Below the pieces are notes generated by a model. That model searched no databases. It worked only from the letters and a program-made list of their open reading frames with translations, and was not told the DNA's origin. Position numbers and translations under genes: made by a program. DNA of 64,000 nt from Azophilus sp965215035 (GTDB lineage Bacteria > Pseudomonadota > Gammaproteobacteria > Pseudomonadales > Azotimanducaceae): NCBI GenBank assembly GCA_965215035.1, contig OZ244040.1:2232001-2296000 (forward strand), given 5' to 3'. Positions 53,080 through 61,183 of this stretch are shown here, in pieces (the first letter of the stretch is position 1; every line of letters starts with the position of its first letter).

Positions 53080-53460
53080 GTGGCATCGCTGCTGATTGTT
53101 GCCGCCGTGGCTCTGCTCGCCGTGGTCTGGCTGCGCGGCATGCGCCGTAATCGGCTGGCTTGGCTGAAGAAGCTGAATTTGCCTGGGCGCTGGCGGTGTG
53201 AAGACGGCGAATTGGCGTTGGACGGGGAACTGGGCGGTGGCCACTATCGGCTGCGGGACGGCGACCGGGACGAGACGGGAAGCTGGTGCCTAGAAGGCAA
53301 CCAGCTCGTGCTGGTTCCAGACAGGTCGGCCAATCGCGCCCGGCACGCGTTGCGTTACTTCGCTCCGGGCAAGATTGGCCTAGACGGGCCGGGCCTGCCG
53401 CGACGGGTGTACGACCGGGTACCGGACAATGTCGTGCCGCTGCGGAACCGGGGACGGTAA
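53080..53460 (+). CDS. Hypothetical small membrane-anchored protein
   Basis: A 126-residue protein with one N-terminal hydrophobic segment (ASLLIVAAVALLAVVWL) followed by a basic motif RGMRRNRLAWLKKL and a beta-rich domain (WRCEDGELALDGELGGGHYR, GSWCLEGNQLVLVP). The GTG start is chosen because it precedes the hydrophobic segment. It is probably an inner-membrane protein facing the periplasm or cytoplasm. I do not recognise the family. Confidence 0.5.
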   Translation: MASLLIVAAVALLAVVWLRGMRRNRLAWLKKLNLPGRWRCEDGELALDGELGGGHYRLRDGDRDETGSWCLEGNQLVLVPDRSANRARHALRYFAPGKIGLDGPGLPRRVYDRVPDNVVPLRNRGR

Positions 53461-53641
53461 CCTTCGGCGCAGCGCTGGCCCGTGCGCCTGGGAGACTGCG
53501 CCATGGAACTATTCCAGCAGATGCTTTTGGGAATCTGTCCCGCAGATAGCAACAGGGTTGCATCTCAACTTTAGGCTCGTCTTGCGTTGCACCAGGCTAT
53601 GGCTGTCTCGATTCCCTTGGCAAGGTTAGAATAGGGGCCGG

Positions 53642-54583
53642 TTGCGGCCGGGTAGGTACTTGCCGCGAAACGACTATCGAATCCGACCGGCTGTGAAAAA
53701 TTCCCGCGAAGCGCTGTTCGACATCGCCCATACGCTAGGCAGCCGCCTGTTGCGGATTGTGCCCGCCGGCAAGGAAATCGACTGGCGGGACGAACCGGCG
53801 GCGATGTGGCGGGGGGACGACCCGGTAAAGGGGTTCGTAGCGCACCGGGAGCGCGACGAAATCGGCCTTGACGACCTGTTGCGCATCGACCGCCAAAAGG
53901 CGTTGCTGGAAGACAACACGCGGCAATTCCTGGCGGGCTTTCCGGCCAACAACGTGCTCTTGTGGGGTGCTCGGGGGACCGGCAAGTCGTCGCTGGTGCA
54001 CGGCCTGCTTAACAAGTACGCGCATGCCGGGATGCGCTTGGTGGAGGTTAACAAGACCCACCTCGCCATGTTGCCGGATATCGTCCACGAGCTTCGGGAC
54101 GAGCCCTTTCGATTCGTACTGTTCTGCGACGACCTGTCGTTTGGGGCGGAAGACTCCTCGTACAAAACCCTCAAGAGCGCCTTGGAAGGTTCCATCTTCA
54201 AGCCCAGCGGCAACACCCTGGTATACGCCACGTCCAACCGCCGGCACCTGTTGCCGGAATACAATGCGGAGAACGAGGGCGCCGCCCTTGTCGACGGCGA
54301 ACTGCATCCGTCGGAGGTGGTGGAGGAGAAGATCTCGCTGTCGGATAGGTTCGGTTTGTGCCTGTCGTTCTATCCGTTTAGGCAGGCCGAGTATCTTGCG
54401 GTGGCTCGTCATTGGGTCGAGACGCTGGCTGAGCGCAACGCGCTATCGTTGCGGTGGAACGAAGAGGTCGAGCGGGCTTCGCTGAGTTGGGCGCTCGGGC
54501 GGGGCGTGCGTAGCGGGCGCACGGCGGAGCACTTCGCGCGCCACTGGGTCGGTAGGTTGTTGCTGCGGCGTGCCGATGCGTGA
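53642..54583 (+). CDS. DUF815-family AAA+ ATPase
   Basis: Up to 313 residues. The P-loop is LLWGARGTGKSSLVHGLL at about residue 106 and Walker B is RFVLFCDDLSF. TLKSALEGSIFKPSGNTLVY and YATSNRRHLLPE are DUF815 signatures. The function is unknown, possibly a remodelling ATPase. The start is uncertain: the frame opens with TTG, and GTG 53693 (VKNSREALFDIAH) is a good alternative. A related protein occurs in many proteobacteria. It stands alone. Confidence 0.82.
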   Translation: MRPGRYLPRNDYRIRPAVKNSREALFDIAHTLGSRLLRIVPAGKEIDWRDEPAAMWRGDDPVKGFVAHRERDEIGLDDLLRIDRQKALLEDNTRQFLAGFPANNVLLWGARGTGKSSLVHGLLNKYAHAGMRLVEVNKTHLAMLPDIVHELRDEPFRFVLFCDDLSFGAEDSSYKTLKSALEGSIFKPSGNTLVYATSNRRHLLPEYNAENEGAALVDGELHPSEVVEEKISLSDRFGLCLSFYPFRQAEYLAVARHWVETLAERNALSLRWNEEVERASLSWALGRGVRSGRTAEHFARHWVGRLLLRRADA

Positions 54584-54896
54584 AATTGTTGACCGACGCC
54601 CCCGGGTGCCGCGTCACCTATCGGGAGTGGGAGTGCGCCAGGCCTTCTTGGCGGCCGGTGACACCCGCGTCAAACCGAAGTGCCCCTATCCGATATTCGA
54701 GGGGTGACGAGACACTAGGGAACCCCTGATGTAAGTCGGAGGCTCCTGCCGCCCAAGGGTGTGCGGCCCAAATCGGATAGGCTATGTATTTGATTTTGCT
54801 AGTAAATCTACAATCGCGTTATCGCATTGCGACTCTGAGCGAGGCAGAGATGGACTGGTTCGGAGTTTCCCAGGTGTTTTTGAAGGAAAGAGTTGC
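54584..54896. other. 313-bp gap before the DUF481 gene
   Basis: No recognisable coding region or repeat copy. The promoter of the DUF481 gene should be here. AT-rich sequence at 54780-54820 is the best candidate, but I cannot assign -35/-10 boxes. Confidence 0.3.
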
Positions 54897-55928
54897 ATGT
54901 TCATAGGAGCGTCGTCGGCGAGATGGTGTGGGCTGACATTGTTGGCCCTGCTGATACTGCCCGTTGCTGTTGTTGCGGACACCATCGTCCTGAAAAATGG
55001 CGATCGGCTGACCGGCAGGATCGACAGCATTTCCAGTGGCCGGCTGCTGCTTGAGACCGAGTACGCGGGCCGGGTACCCATCCTACTGGACGCCATCGAG
55101 TCGGCGGCCTCCCCAGCGGAGTTTCACCTGCGCATGCGCGGCGGCGGGCGCCTTGAGGGCAGCCTTGCCGTCCAGGAATCTGTCCAGCGCCTGTTGGGGG
55201 AAGACGAGGTGTCGCGGCCCTTGCAGCTTGTGGACATCTCCAACGCCGCCCGCAGAGGCGATGCGTTGGCGGCGCTGACCAGTGGCTGGGACACGCGGGC
55301 GGATCTGTCGGCTTCCCTTTCCAGCGGCAACAGCGAAACGGAAGCGGTGAATGTACAGGTGCATTCGACCCTGAGACTCGATTGGTCGGCCCACGATTGG
55401 ATGCTGCTCGTAAGCCGCGAGGAGGCCGACGGTGTGCGCTCCAAGGAGCAACTGGATTTCGACTATGGCTACCAGCGATTCTTCTCCAGCAAGTGGTTTG
55501 CGCTGGGCAATGCGGAGTACTACCGGGACGAACTGAAAGACATTGACCTGCGCATCACCCTTGGTGGCGGTATCGGCTACCAGGTTTGGCAGGACAGCTT
55601 TGGGGCGCTGTCGCTCGGCACCGGGGTGAGCGTGGTTTTCGATGAGATCGGTACCAGGGCCAAGGAGAACCCGGCCTGGCGTTGGGAGTTGGACTACAAC
55701 CGTTTTTTCTGGGGCAAGCAGCTTGAGTTCTTCCATCGGCACAGCCTGCTGGTGATACCGGACAGTGACCGCGGCGAGGTCGTGGAGGCATCCACGGGGG
55801 TGCGGATGGCCGTCACCGACCGCATCGATACCCACCTTCGTGTCGACCACCGCATCGACACCAAGCCGCCGGAAGGTGCCGACCGGACAGATGTCACCTA
55901 TAGTCTGGGGGTTGGTTTTGAGTTCTAG
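54897..55928 (+). CDS. DUF481-family outer-membrane beta-barrel protein
   Basis: About 343 residues from ATG 54897, preceded by AAGGA. The signal peptide ends near VAVVADT. VLKNGDRLTGRIDSISSGRL at residues about 30-55 is typical of the DUF481 N-terminal region. The rest alternates beta strands (ADLSASLSSGNSETEAVNVQ, VSREEADGVRSKEQLDFDYG) and ends in Phe, as outer-membrane barrels do. Salt-induced OMP-like proteins such as YdiY belong here. The function is unknown. It is followed closely by the acetyltransferase gene. Confidence 0.85.
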   Translation: MFIGASSARWCGLTLLALLILPVAVVADTIVLKNGDRLTGRIDSISSGRLLLETEYAGRVPILLDAIESAASPAEFHLRMRGGGRLEGSLAVQESVQRLLGEDEVSRPLQLVDISNAARRGDALAALTSGWDTRADLSASLSSGNSETEAVNVQVHSTLRLDWSAHDWMLLVSREEADGVRSKEQLDFDYGYQRFFSSKWFALGNAEYYRDELKDIDLRITLGGGIGYQVWQDSFGALSLGTGVSVVFDEIGTRAKENPAWRWELDYNRFFWGKQLEFFHRHSLLVIPDSDRGEVVEASTGVRMAVTDRIDTHLRVDHRIDTKPPEGADRTDVTYSLGVGFEF

Positions 55929-55938
55929 CCCGGATCAT

Positions 55939-57252
55939 ATGCCTATCCAAATCAGGCCCTACAGGCGCAAGCGCGATCTAGAGGCCATTCGCCGTATCTG
56001 GTACGAGGTTGGCTGGGTCGACAGCGAGGACGGTGCCCGGGCGGTGGCGGACTTCGTCTCTGCGGGGAGTTGCCTGACCGCGGCTGTGGACGGCGAGGCG
56101 GAGTGCATCGCGCATACGACCCCGGGTTGGATACGCTACGCCAACCCCCATCGAGACCCGCGCCTTAACCCCGGGCTTGCCCCGGAGCTGAACGAAGACC
56201 TGCCGATGTGCGCGGTGACGGCGGTTATAACCAGCCGTATCGCCCGCAAGCTCGGATTGGCGCTGCAATTGACGGCCCGGCAAGTCGCCGCCGGCGCGCT
56301 GGATGGTGCCGCCGTCGCCATACTGGGCATGTTCGAACAGGGGTTCTACGACCGGCTTGGTTTCGGTACCGGCAGCTACGAGCACAGCGTTCGCTTCGAC
56401 CCGGCGACCCTGCGCGTCGATGCGCCGTTCCGCCCGCCCAAGCGACTGACTAGGGACGACTGGCGAGCGATCCACGATGCCATGATGCACCGCCACCGGG
56501 GGCACGGTGGCTGCCTGTTGTCGGCACCCGAACTGATGAAGGCGGAACTGGGGCTGCGTGCCAATGGCTTCGGATTCGGCTATGAAACCGGCGGTAGGCT
56601 TAGCCATTGCGTGTGGTTCGGCACCAGGAATGTCGAGCATGGCCCGTACACTGTGGAGATGCTCGCCTATCGGGATGGTGCCCAACTGATGGAACTGCTG
56701 GCGCTTTTCAAGTCCCTGGGCGACCAGGTCTCGCTCATCGACATGCCGGAACCGCCGGACATTCAACTCCAGTGCCTGCTGGACAAGCCATTCCGCCATC
56801 GCCGCAACACCCGCAAGTCCCACTTTGCGTCCCATCATCAGAGCGCCGCCTGGTGGCAGCTACGGGTGCTCGATGTTGCCGCATGCGTCGAACGGCGGTA
56901 TTGGCCGGGTGAGTGGGTTCGCTTTAACCTGGCGCTCACGGACCCCATCGCGAGCTTTCTTACGGAGGGGGCATGGCGCGGCTGCGGCGGGGACTACCGC
57001 ATTGCGATCGGCCCCGGTTCCTACGTGGAACGAGGGCACCGCGCCGATCTGCCCACCCTGCGTGCGACGGTTGGCACCTTCAGCCGGCTGTGGTTTGGTA
57101 TCGCGCCGGCGACAAGCCTGGCGATCACCGATGGGCTCCGGGTTGAAAACGCAGTCGATCCAAACCCCTCGGATCAAGGCCCGGCTTACCTCCTGGAAAG
57201 GCTGGACGAAGCGCTTTGCATGCCCCAACCACGCACAGGCTGGGACTTTTGA
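55939..57252 (+). CDS. GNAT acetyltransferase, Eis-like (with SCP2-type C-terminus)
   Basis: About 437 residues from ATG 55939, ten bases after the DUF481 stop. The longer frame overlaps the DUF481 gene and is rejected. An N-terminal GNAT domain starts MPIQIRPYRRKRDLEAIRRI and carries the acetyl-CoA loop region VTSRIARKLGLALQLTAR, then GMFEQGFYDRLGFGTGSYEH. A second GNAT-like domain follows, and a C-terminal SCP2-type beta domain, the Eis arrangement. Members acetylate amines, including aminoglycosides or protein lysines. The substrate here is unknown. The co-orientation suggests an operon with DUF481. Confidence 0.8.
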   Translation: MPIQIRPYRRKRDLEAIRRIWYEVGWVDSEDGARAVADFVSAGSCLTAAVDGEAECIAHTTPGWIRYANPHRDPRLNPGLAPELNEDLPMCAVTAVITSRIARKLGLALQLTARQVAAGALDGAAVAILGMFEQGFYDRLGFGTGSYEHSVRFDPATLRVDAPFRPPKRLTRDDWRAIHDAMMHRHRGHGGCLLSAPELMKAELGLRANGFGFGYETGGRLSHCVWFGTRNVEHGPYTVEMLAYRDGAQLMELLALFKSLGDQVSLIDMPEPPDIQLQCLLDKPFRHRRNTRKSHFASHHQSAAWWQLRVLDVAACVERRYWPGEWVRFNLALTDPIASFLTEGAWRGCGGDYRIAIGPGSYVERGHRADLPTLRATVGTFSRLWFGIAPATSLAITDGLRVENAVDPNPSDQGPAYLLERLDEALCMPQPRTGWDF

Positions 57253-57308
57253 CCTAGAACCTTGCCCGCATGAAGTGGTGGCGGGCACCTAGGTTGGCGG
57301 CGGGGAAT

Positions 57309-57345
57309 AGCAACGCCCGCTACCACCCCGATGCCCAGTTTCGCG
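57309..57345 (+). repeat. Dispersed repeat F, partial copy
   Basis: AGCAACGCCCGCTACCACCC followed by CGATGCCCAGTTTCGC resembles the repeats at 3154 and 50094 over about 37 bp. It lies just upstream of the tRNA promoter. Confidence 0.4.
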
Positions 57346-57363
57346 GCGCGGGCAGTACCCATG

Positions 57364-57392
57364 TTGACGCCGCCGCTGGGCGTTCATAGAAT
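57364..57392 (+). promoter_or_regulatory. Sigma-70-type promoter of tRNA-Glu
   Basis: TTGACG (57364-57369), a 17-bp spacer and TAGAAT (57387-57392) precede the tRNA by 17 bases. The discriminator is GC-rich, as in stringently controlled stable-RNA promoters. Confidence 0.75.
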
Positions 57393-57409
57393 GCGCCGCT
57401 CGCTGCCGC

Positions 57410-57485
57410 GTCCCCTTCGTCTAGAGGCCTAGGACTCCAGGTTTTCATCCTGGCAACAGGGGTTCGACTCCCCTAGGGGACGCCA
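57410..57485 (+). tRNA. tRNA-Glu (anticodon TTC)
   Basis: A 76-nt cloverleaf. The acceptor stem GTCCCCT pairs with AGGGGAC, and the discriminator G is followed by an encoded CCA. The anticodon stem CCAGG/CCTGG holds loop TTTTCAT with anticodon TTC. The T-arm CAGGGGTTCGACTCCCCT is canonical. A tRNA 3' end is a common target for integrating elements, and a 68-bp direct repeat begins at its last base. Confidence 0.97.
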
Positions 57486-57552
57486 GACGCGCTCCGGCTT
57501 TTGTTGCACAAAAGTGGAGATTCAATGGAGAGAGGGCGATTTTCGCCCCCAA
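57485..57552 (+). repeat. 68-bp direct repeat, left copy (tRNA side)
   Basis: Its first base is the last A of the tRNA CCA end. The GGGCGA/TCGCCC hairpin at 57534-57548 could terminate the tRNA transcript, although no T-run follows. CTTTTGTTGCACAAAAG (57498-57514) is a perfect 7-bp palindrome with a 3-base loop. Confidence 0.85.
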
Positions 57553-57575
57553 TACGAGAATGCGCGGGACCGTCG

Positions 57576-57662
57576 CGATGTCGAGGACATCGAACTCGAT
57601 TGCCGGTGTTCTCGACCGCAGCGAGCCGGGCATCAACGGCTATGGAAGGAAATCGCTATAAT
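57576..57662 (+). promoter_or_regulatory. Putative control region of the AbiEii-type gene
   Basis: A perfect 7-bp inverted repeat CGATGTC-GAG-GACATCG at 57576-57592 lies upstream of a TATAAT at 57657-57662. The -35 box is weak. It is a plausible promoter with an operator for autoregulation. Confidence 0.35.
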
Positions 57663-57691
57663 GGGCTAGTGCATTTCCGCAAGGTCGTTTT

Positions 57692-58429
57692 GTGGCTGTT
57701 TCCTCCACTGGCGCTCGGCCCACCCTTCCAGACCAGCAAGCGGCGTTGCTCCGTCAGGCCCTGCAGTGTCTGGATGGAATTGCCGGGCCGGACGATTGCG
57801 CGTTGGGGGGCGGCACAGCCCTCGCCGCACGTTGGCATCACCGGCTCAGCATGGACATCGACCTATTCACGTCGAACGCCACTTACAGGCGGATCAAGCC
57901 AGCGCTCGACCGCAGGGCCGAGAATTGGATGACGGATTCCACCTTCGCTGAGGTTCGCCTCCATCCAACCGTCGTCCATTGCCATCTGTCCGACGGTTTG
58001 GAGTTCTCAATCGCAGGCGGCGACGATGTGACGCTTCGCCCGCTGTCGAACGAGCGGGAAGCGGCCACTGGAGTGCGGCTGCAATCAACCGCGGAGATCA
58101 TTGCGCGCAAGATCCGGGCGCGGATGATCAACCGTGAAAGCTATGTTGTTCGGGATGCCTATGACGTGGTGTGCTGTTTGGAATTCGACCCCCAAGCACT
58201 CAATGACGCCTTGGGAGCCCTGACACACGGGGAGCGGGCCGCATTGAAGTATGACTCGGCAAGCGACCGCTTGGCGTTGGACGCAAAGCAGCCATTGATA
58301 AACCCCGTTCATATGGACTTTCACGACGCGGAACACCTGCGCAAGCGGCTTTTCGAGGTACTGACGGGTGTCGTCCCTAAGGCAGGACGCAAGCCCAGCG
58401 GGAGCGCCCCGCAAGGACTTTCGCCATGA
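57692..58429 (+). CDS. AbiEii/AbiGii-type nucleotidyltransferase toxin
   Basis: A 245-residue protein with the AbiEii-family nucleotidyltransferase motif: GGGTALAARWHHRLSMDIDL (the glycine-rich G-x-T-A-L, then H-R-x-S-x-D-I-D-L-F). TLRPLSNEREAATGVRLQST and AEIIARKIRARMINRESYVV continue the pattern. Such toxins add nucleotides to tRNA 3' ends or otherwise block growth. The pair with AbiEi is an abortive-infection or type IV toxin-antitoxin system. The GTG start has AAGG eight bases upstream. No AbiEi-like gene precedes it. The unknown gene overlapping its end by four bases is the candidate partner. The toxin-first order is unusual. Confidence 0.82.
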   Translation: MAVSSTGARPTLPDQQAALLRQALQCLDGIAGPDDCALGGGTALAARWHHRLSMDIDLFTSNATYRRIKPALDRRAENWMTDSTFAEVRLHPTVVHCHLSDGLEFSIAGGDDVTLRPLSNEREAATGVRLQSTAEIIARKIRARMINRESYVVRDAYDVVCCLEFDPQALNDALGALTHGERAALKYDSASDRLALDAKQPLINPVHMDFHDAEHLRKRLFEVLTGVVPKAGRKPSGSAPQGLSP

Positions 58430-58974
58430 CTGGCAGCGGAACGCCAATCGGCGATACGGCGCATGGCGTGAAGCCGGACATGACGCCATGGTCGGAGATT
58501 CTCGCATGGCGGCGACCTATCCGAATACTCCCGGACGAAGCATTTGATTGCCCTGGCAACCATGTCCGCCCACCGCGCACCGCGCTTGGCAAGTACATTC
58601 ATGACGGTATCGCGTCCCGCAACCTGGCCGGCGGCGCGTTTCGCCCCTCGTTCACGGAATTCACCGGGTTCGTCGTGAAGCCGGAGCAGGATGGCCTTGA
58701 GCGGGGCTACATCCGGGAACTGTTCCTTCAAATGCACCCGCTTGAGCGAAAGCTCTTGCGATACAACATGGGAGCAACCGTCTTCGAGCTGGCCCGCGCA
58801 CTGCGAAACGCCCGCATCGACACGGGATTCCTAGCCGACTGGATCAACCATTTCGCCTTGGGATACAGCACTCCGGACGACCTGTCGAAAATCGCCTGCT
58901 ATTGGGAGCCGAGCCGTCACTTGCCGATGCTGACGCGGGAGGAGGTCGAACGGCTTGAAAGCACGCCAGTCTGA
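58426..58974 (+). CDS. Unrecognised protein coupled to the AbiEii-type toxin (candidate antitoxin)
   Basis: A 182-residue protein whose ATG overlaps the toxin stop (ATGA), so its translation is coupled. No helix-turn-helix like AbiEi is clear. The sequence has WSEILAWRRPIRILPDEAFD, a PRTALGKYIHDGIAS stretch and FTEFTGFVVKPEQDGLERGY, and is rich in charged residues and helices in the second half (HPLERKLLRYNMGATVFELA). I do not recognise the family. Its position argues for a role in neutralising or partnering the toxin. Confidence 0.6.
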   Translation: MTGSGTPIGDTAHGVKPDMTPWSEILAWRRPIRILPDEAFDCPGNHVRPPRTALGKYIHDGIASRNLAGGAFRPSFTEFTGFVVKPEQDGLERGYIRELFLQMHPLERKLLRYNMGATVFELARALRNARIDTGFLADWINHFALGYSTPDDLSKIACYWEPSRHLPMLTREEVERLESTPV

Positions 58975-59075
58975 GCCGCCCCGAGCTCGTCCCAGCGCAG
59001 CAACGCGAGCAGAGCATGAAGAGTCTACTGGGCGTTGGCGCCGGAACAGCAATTGGGGGAGTGGCCGCGTTTTTG

Positions 59076-59143
59076 AGACGCGCTCCGGCTTTTGTTGCAT
59101 AAAAGTGGAGATTCAATGGAGAGAGGGCGATTTTCGCCCCCAA
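59076..59143 (+). repeat. 68-bp direct repeat, right copy
   Basis: Identical to the left copy except C to T in the first hairpin (TTGCAT). It ends in GGGCGATTTTCGCCCCCAA. It marks the right boundary of the toxin cassette. The next reading frame starts inside it. Confidence 0.85.
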
Positions 59144-59451
59144 CGGGCTCACGGGAGTCAATTCATCCGGCGGCGGAACCCATTCGTCTACCGGAGTTCG
59201 GCAACATCGAGTTCGGTTGGGGGATGTGCCGGAATTCCATGTGCCCCAACTTCTGCGTCCTCTACGGCTCCGGGGAAGCTCCTCCGGACGCCCACCCGGG
59301 CTATGGGCCGACGAGGGAGTCGGGCAGGCTTGGCAAGCTCCAATGCCGCGTGTGCGGCCTGAGCATCCCCCTGCACTCGACAACCTCTCTACGCGAGATC
59401 GCCAGGCACTTCCTCTTCCTGAGCCATGGCAGATCGAAAAAGATCGGCTGA
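59116..59451 (+). CDS. Small zinc-ribbon-like protein or transposase fragment
   Basis: A 111-codon frame starting inside the right repeat (MERGRFSPP). It has a Cys pattern CRNSMCPNFC and later CRVCG, separated by about 45 residues, suggesting a zinc ribbon. FGNIEFGWGMCRNSMCPNF and REIARHFLFLSHG resemble the N-terminal zinc-ribbon of some transposases, but I cannot name the family. The frame ends 67 bases before the MltF stop. The first repeat also has the same MERGRFSPP start, in a non-coding setting. It is possibly a truncated gene. Confidence 0.35.
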   Translation: MERGRFSPPTGSRESIHPAAEPIRLPEFGNIEFGWGMCRNSMCPNFCVLYGSGEAPPDAHPGYGPTRESGRLGKLQCRVCGLSIPLHSTTSLREIARHFLFLSHGRSKKIG

Positions 59452-59517
59452 ACCCGTCAGGAGGAACTTTCCCTTTTGCTGTGGACCCAACCGGTCAGAT
59501 GCCACCTTTCCGGTTGA

Positions 59518-61032
59518 TCAGGTTGCCGAATCCCCGTTGGCCGAGTCCGCGAGTTGTTCGCGGCTCAACTGATAGGCGATCCAGTACTTGTAGATGTTGC
59601 TGACGTAGTTCACGGTCTCCCGGCCGATACGCCGCGCCGCGATCAATTCGACACTATCGAACCAGACGTTTGGATCGAGCCCCTCCCGGTCGGCCTCGGC
59701 ACGAAGCCTTGAGATTCGCGCCGGGCCGGCATTGTAGGCAGCGAAGGCGAATAGCGTCTTGTTCAGTTCGCTTATGGATTCCGACTCGAAGTAGCTGTCG
59801 CGGATGAAGCGCAGGTACTTGTTGCCCGCGTGTATGTTGTTCTCCAGGACGGAAATATCGGGGATGCCAACGTTCTTGTCCGCCGCCGTGGTGGGCAGCA
59901 ACTGCATGATGCCGACGGCACCCGCCTGGCTGCGCGCACTCTGGTCGAGACGCGACTCCTGGTAGGCCTGGGAAATCACCAGCAGCCAGTCGAAGGCGTA
60001 GCGGTCGGCGTACCGCTGGAACAGGGGAGCGGTTTCCCGAAATCTGCGCAGTTCCGAGGAGCCGAGCGCGTTCTCCACGTAGCGAGTTTCCTTGAGGTAG
60101 CGCCGGAACAGCAGATTGCCGAGCAACGAACCTTGCCGGTTGTTCGCCAGGAATTCATCGACCATCGCCTTGAGTTTCGGGCTGTTCGGTCGGAACGCCC
60201 AGGCGATGTCGGCACCGTCCCGAAAGACGATGTCTTGCCGCACTTCCACGGCATCGAAGATCTGCTTCCAGAACGCCGCCTTGTGGGAATCGATGGGAAT
60301 GCCGGAAATCAGGCCCGCGTTGACCATTTCGAGCAATTCCTCGTCCTCGATGTGCTCATCGACGGTACGAACCACCACCGGCGCCCGGCCAGCCGCCTCG
60401 AAGCGCTGGTTGAGAGCGGCCAGACTTTGGTAGTAGCTGCTCGAACGGCGCGTGTGCAGCGTCGTACCGGACAGGTCGTCGATGGACACGATGGGCGCAC
60501 TGGCCGGCCCGGTCACCAGAACTTCGCGGATGTTTCGATACACGGGGACCGAGAAGTCCACCTGAGCCTGGCGTTCCGGGGTGATGGTCATGTTGGCCAC
60601 GGCAAGGTCGCCATAGCCGGCCAAGAGCCCGGGTAGCAACTGGTCGCGGGCGACCGGCAGGAACACGATGTTGATCTTGAGTGTGCCGGTTGCCAGCCGG
60701 TTGTTGATGTGTGCCTCAAAGGCCTTGAGCATGTCGTGACTCAGGCCGCGTTGCTCGGCTCCGTCGAAAAAAAAGAAGGTCTTGCTGCGCACCACCAGCG
60801 CCCGGACGGTGCGCCGTTCGGCCATGCCGTCGAAGTCGTCGATGTGCGGTTCGGTAATCCGCGCCAAGTGGCTAAGGTCTGGTGCCGGGTCGGCTACAAC
60901 GGGGGTGTCGGGAACCGCTTTCGCCGGGGTCGTATCCCTTCCCGGGAAAGTGATCAGCAATCCTGCGGCTAGGGCGGCCAGCAAGATTAACAACAGGGCA
61001 ATAGACAGAACTCGGCGTGATGGACGGGCCAT
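59518..61032 (-). CDS. mltF: Membrane-bound lytic murein transglycosylase F
   Basis: A 504-residue protein with an N-terminal membrane or signal segment (VLSIALLLILLAALAAGLLI). A periplasmic solute-binding-like domain follows (about residues 75-310, VRALVVRSKTFFFFDG to IVFRDGADIAWAFR). The C-terminal SLT transglycosylase domain has the catalytic Glu in SQAYQESRLDQSARSQAGAV and the motif GIMQLLP, then AAYNAGPAR. This is the MltF arrangement, a peptidoglycan hydrolase of the outer membrane or periplasm. It lies alone on the minus strand, flanked by the toxin cassette and the AlbA_2 gene. Confidence 0.9.
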   Translation of the reverse strand: MARPSRRVLSIALLLILLAALAAGLLITFPGRDTTPAKAVPDTPVVADPAPDLSHLARITEPHIDDFDGMAERRTVRALVVRSKTFFFFDGAEQRGLSHDMLKAFEAHINNRLATGTLKINIVFLPVARDQLLPGLLAGYGDLAVANMTITPERQAQVDFSVPVYRNIREVLVTGPASAPIVSIDDLSGTTLHTRRSSSYYQSLAALNQRFEAAGRAPVVVRTVDEHIEDEELLEMVNAGLISGIPIDSHKAAFWKQIFDAVEVRQDIVFRDGADIAWAFRPNSPKLKAMVDEFLANNRQGSLLGNLLFRRYLKETRYVENALGSSELRRFRETAPLFQRYADRYAFDWLLVISQAYQESRLDQSARSQAGAVGIMQLLPTTAADKNVGIPDISVLENNIHAGNKYLRFIRDSYFESESISELNKTLFAFAAYNAGPARISRLRAEADREGLDPNVWFDSVELIAARRIGRETVNYVSNIYKYWIAYQLSREQLADSANGDSAT

Positions 61033-61183
61033 AACCCCTCATTTACGGTGAACTCGGCGTCCCCGAGATCAACGCCCCAACCAATAAAATGCGCTTGGGT
61101 CAGAATTGCATTTTGGTGCGCATCCCGTGGATGAACAAGCAATATGGCCAAGTCGCGAGCTTATGCAAGCCTGCCCTTCGCCG

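Larger units (their letters stand above)
57485..59143 (+). mobile_element. Toxin-antitoxin cassette bounded by 68-bp direct repeats at tRNA-Glu
   Basis: Copy 1 (57485-57552) and copy 2 (59076-59143) differ at a single base. Each begins AGACGCGCTCCGGCTTTTGT and ends GGGCGATTTTCGCCCCCAA. Each contains two hairpins: CTTTTGT-TGC-ACAAAAG (one mismatch in copy 2) and GGGCGA-TTT-TCGCCC. Between them lie the AbiEii-type toxin gene and an unknown gene. There is no integrase. The repeats could be attachment sites, or a duplicated tRNA terminator left by recombination. Confidence 0.72.

Noticed and set aside
52841..53141. Short frames in the gap between DUF503 and the small membrane protein.
   Set aside because: They read through 31-bp direct repeats and show no protein-like pattern.
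53503..53574. A 23-codon frame (MELFQQMLLGICPADSN) with a GGGAG upstream.
   Set aside because: Too short to support without conservation, and no known small-protein motif is present.
55765..55938. N-terminal extension of the Eis-like acetyltransferase.
   Set aside because: It overlaps the end of the DUF481 gene in another frame. The GNAT domain begins at MPIQIRPY.
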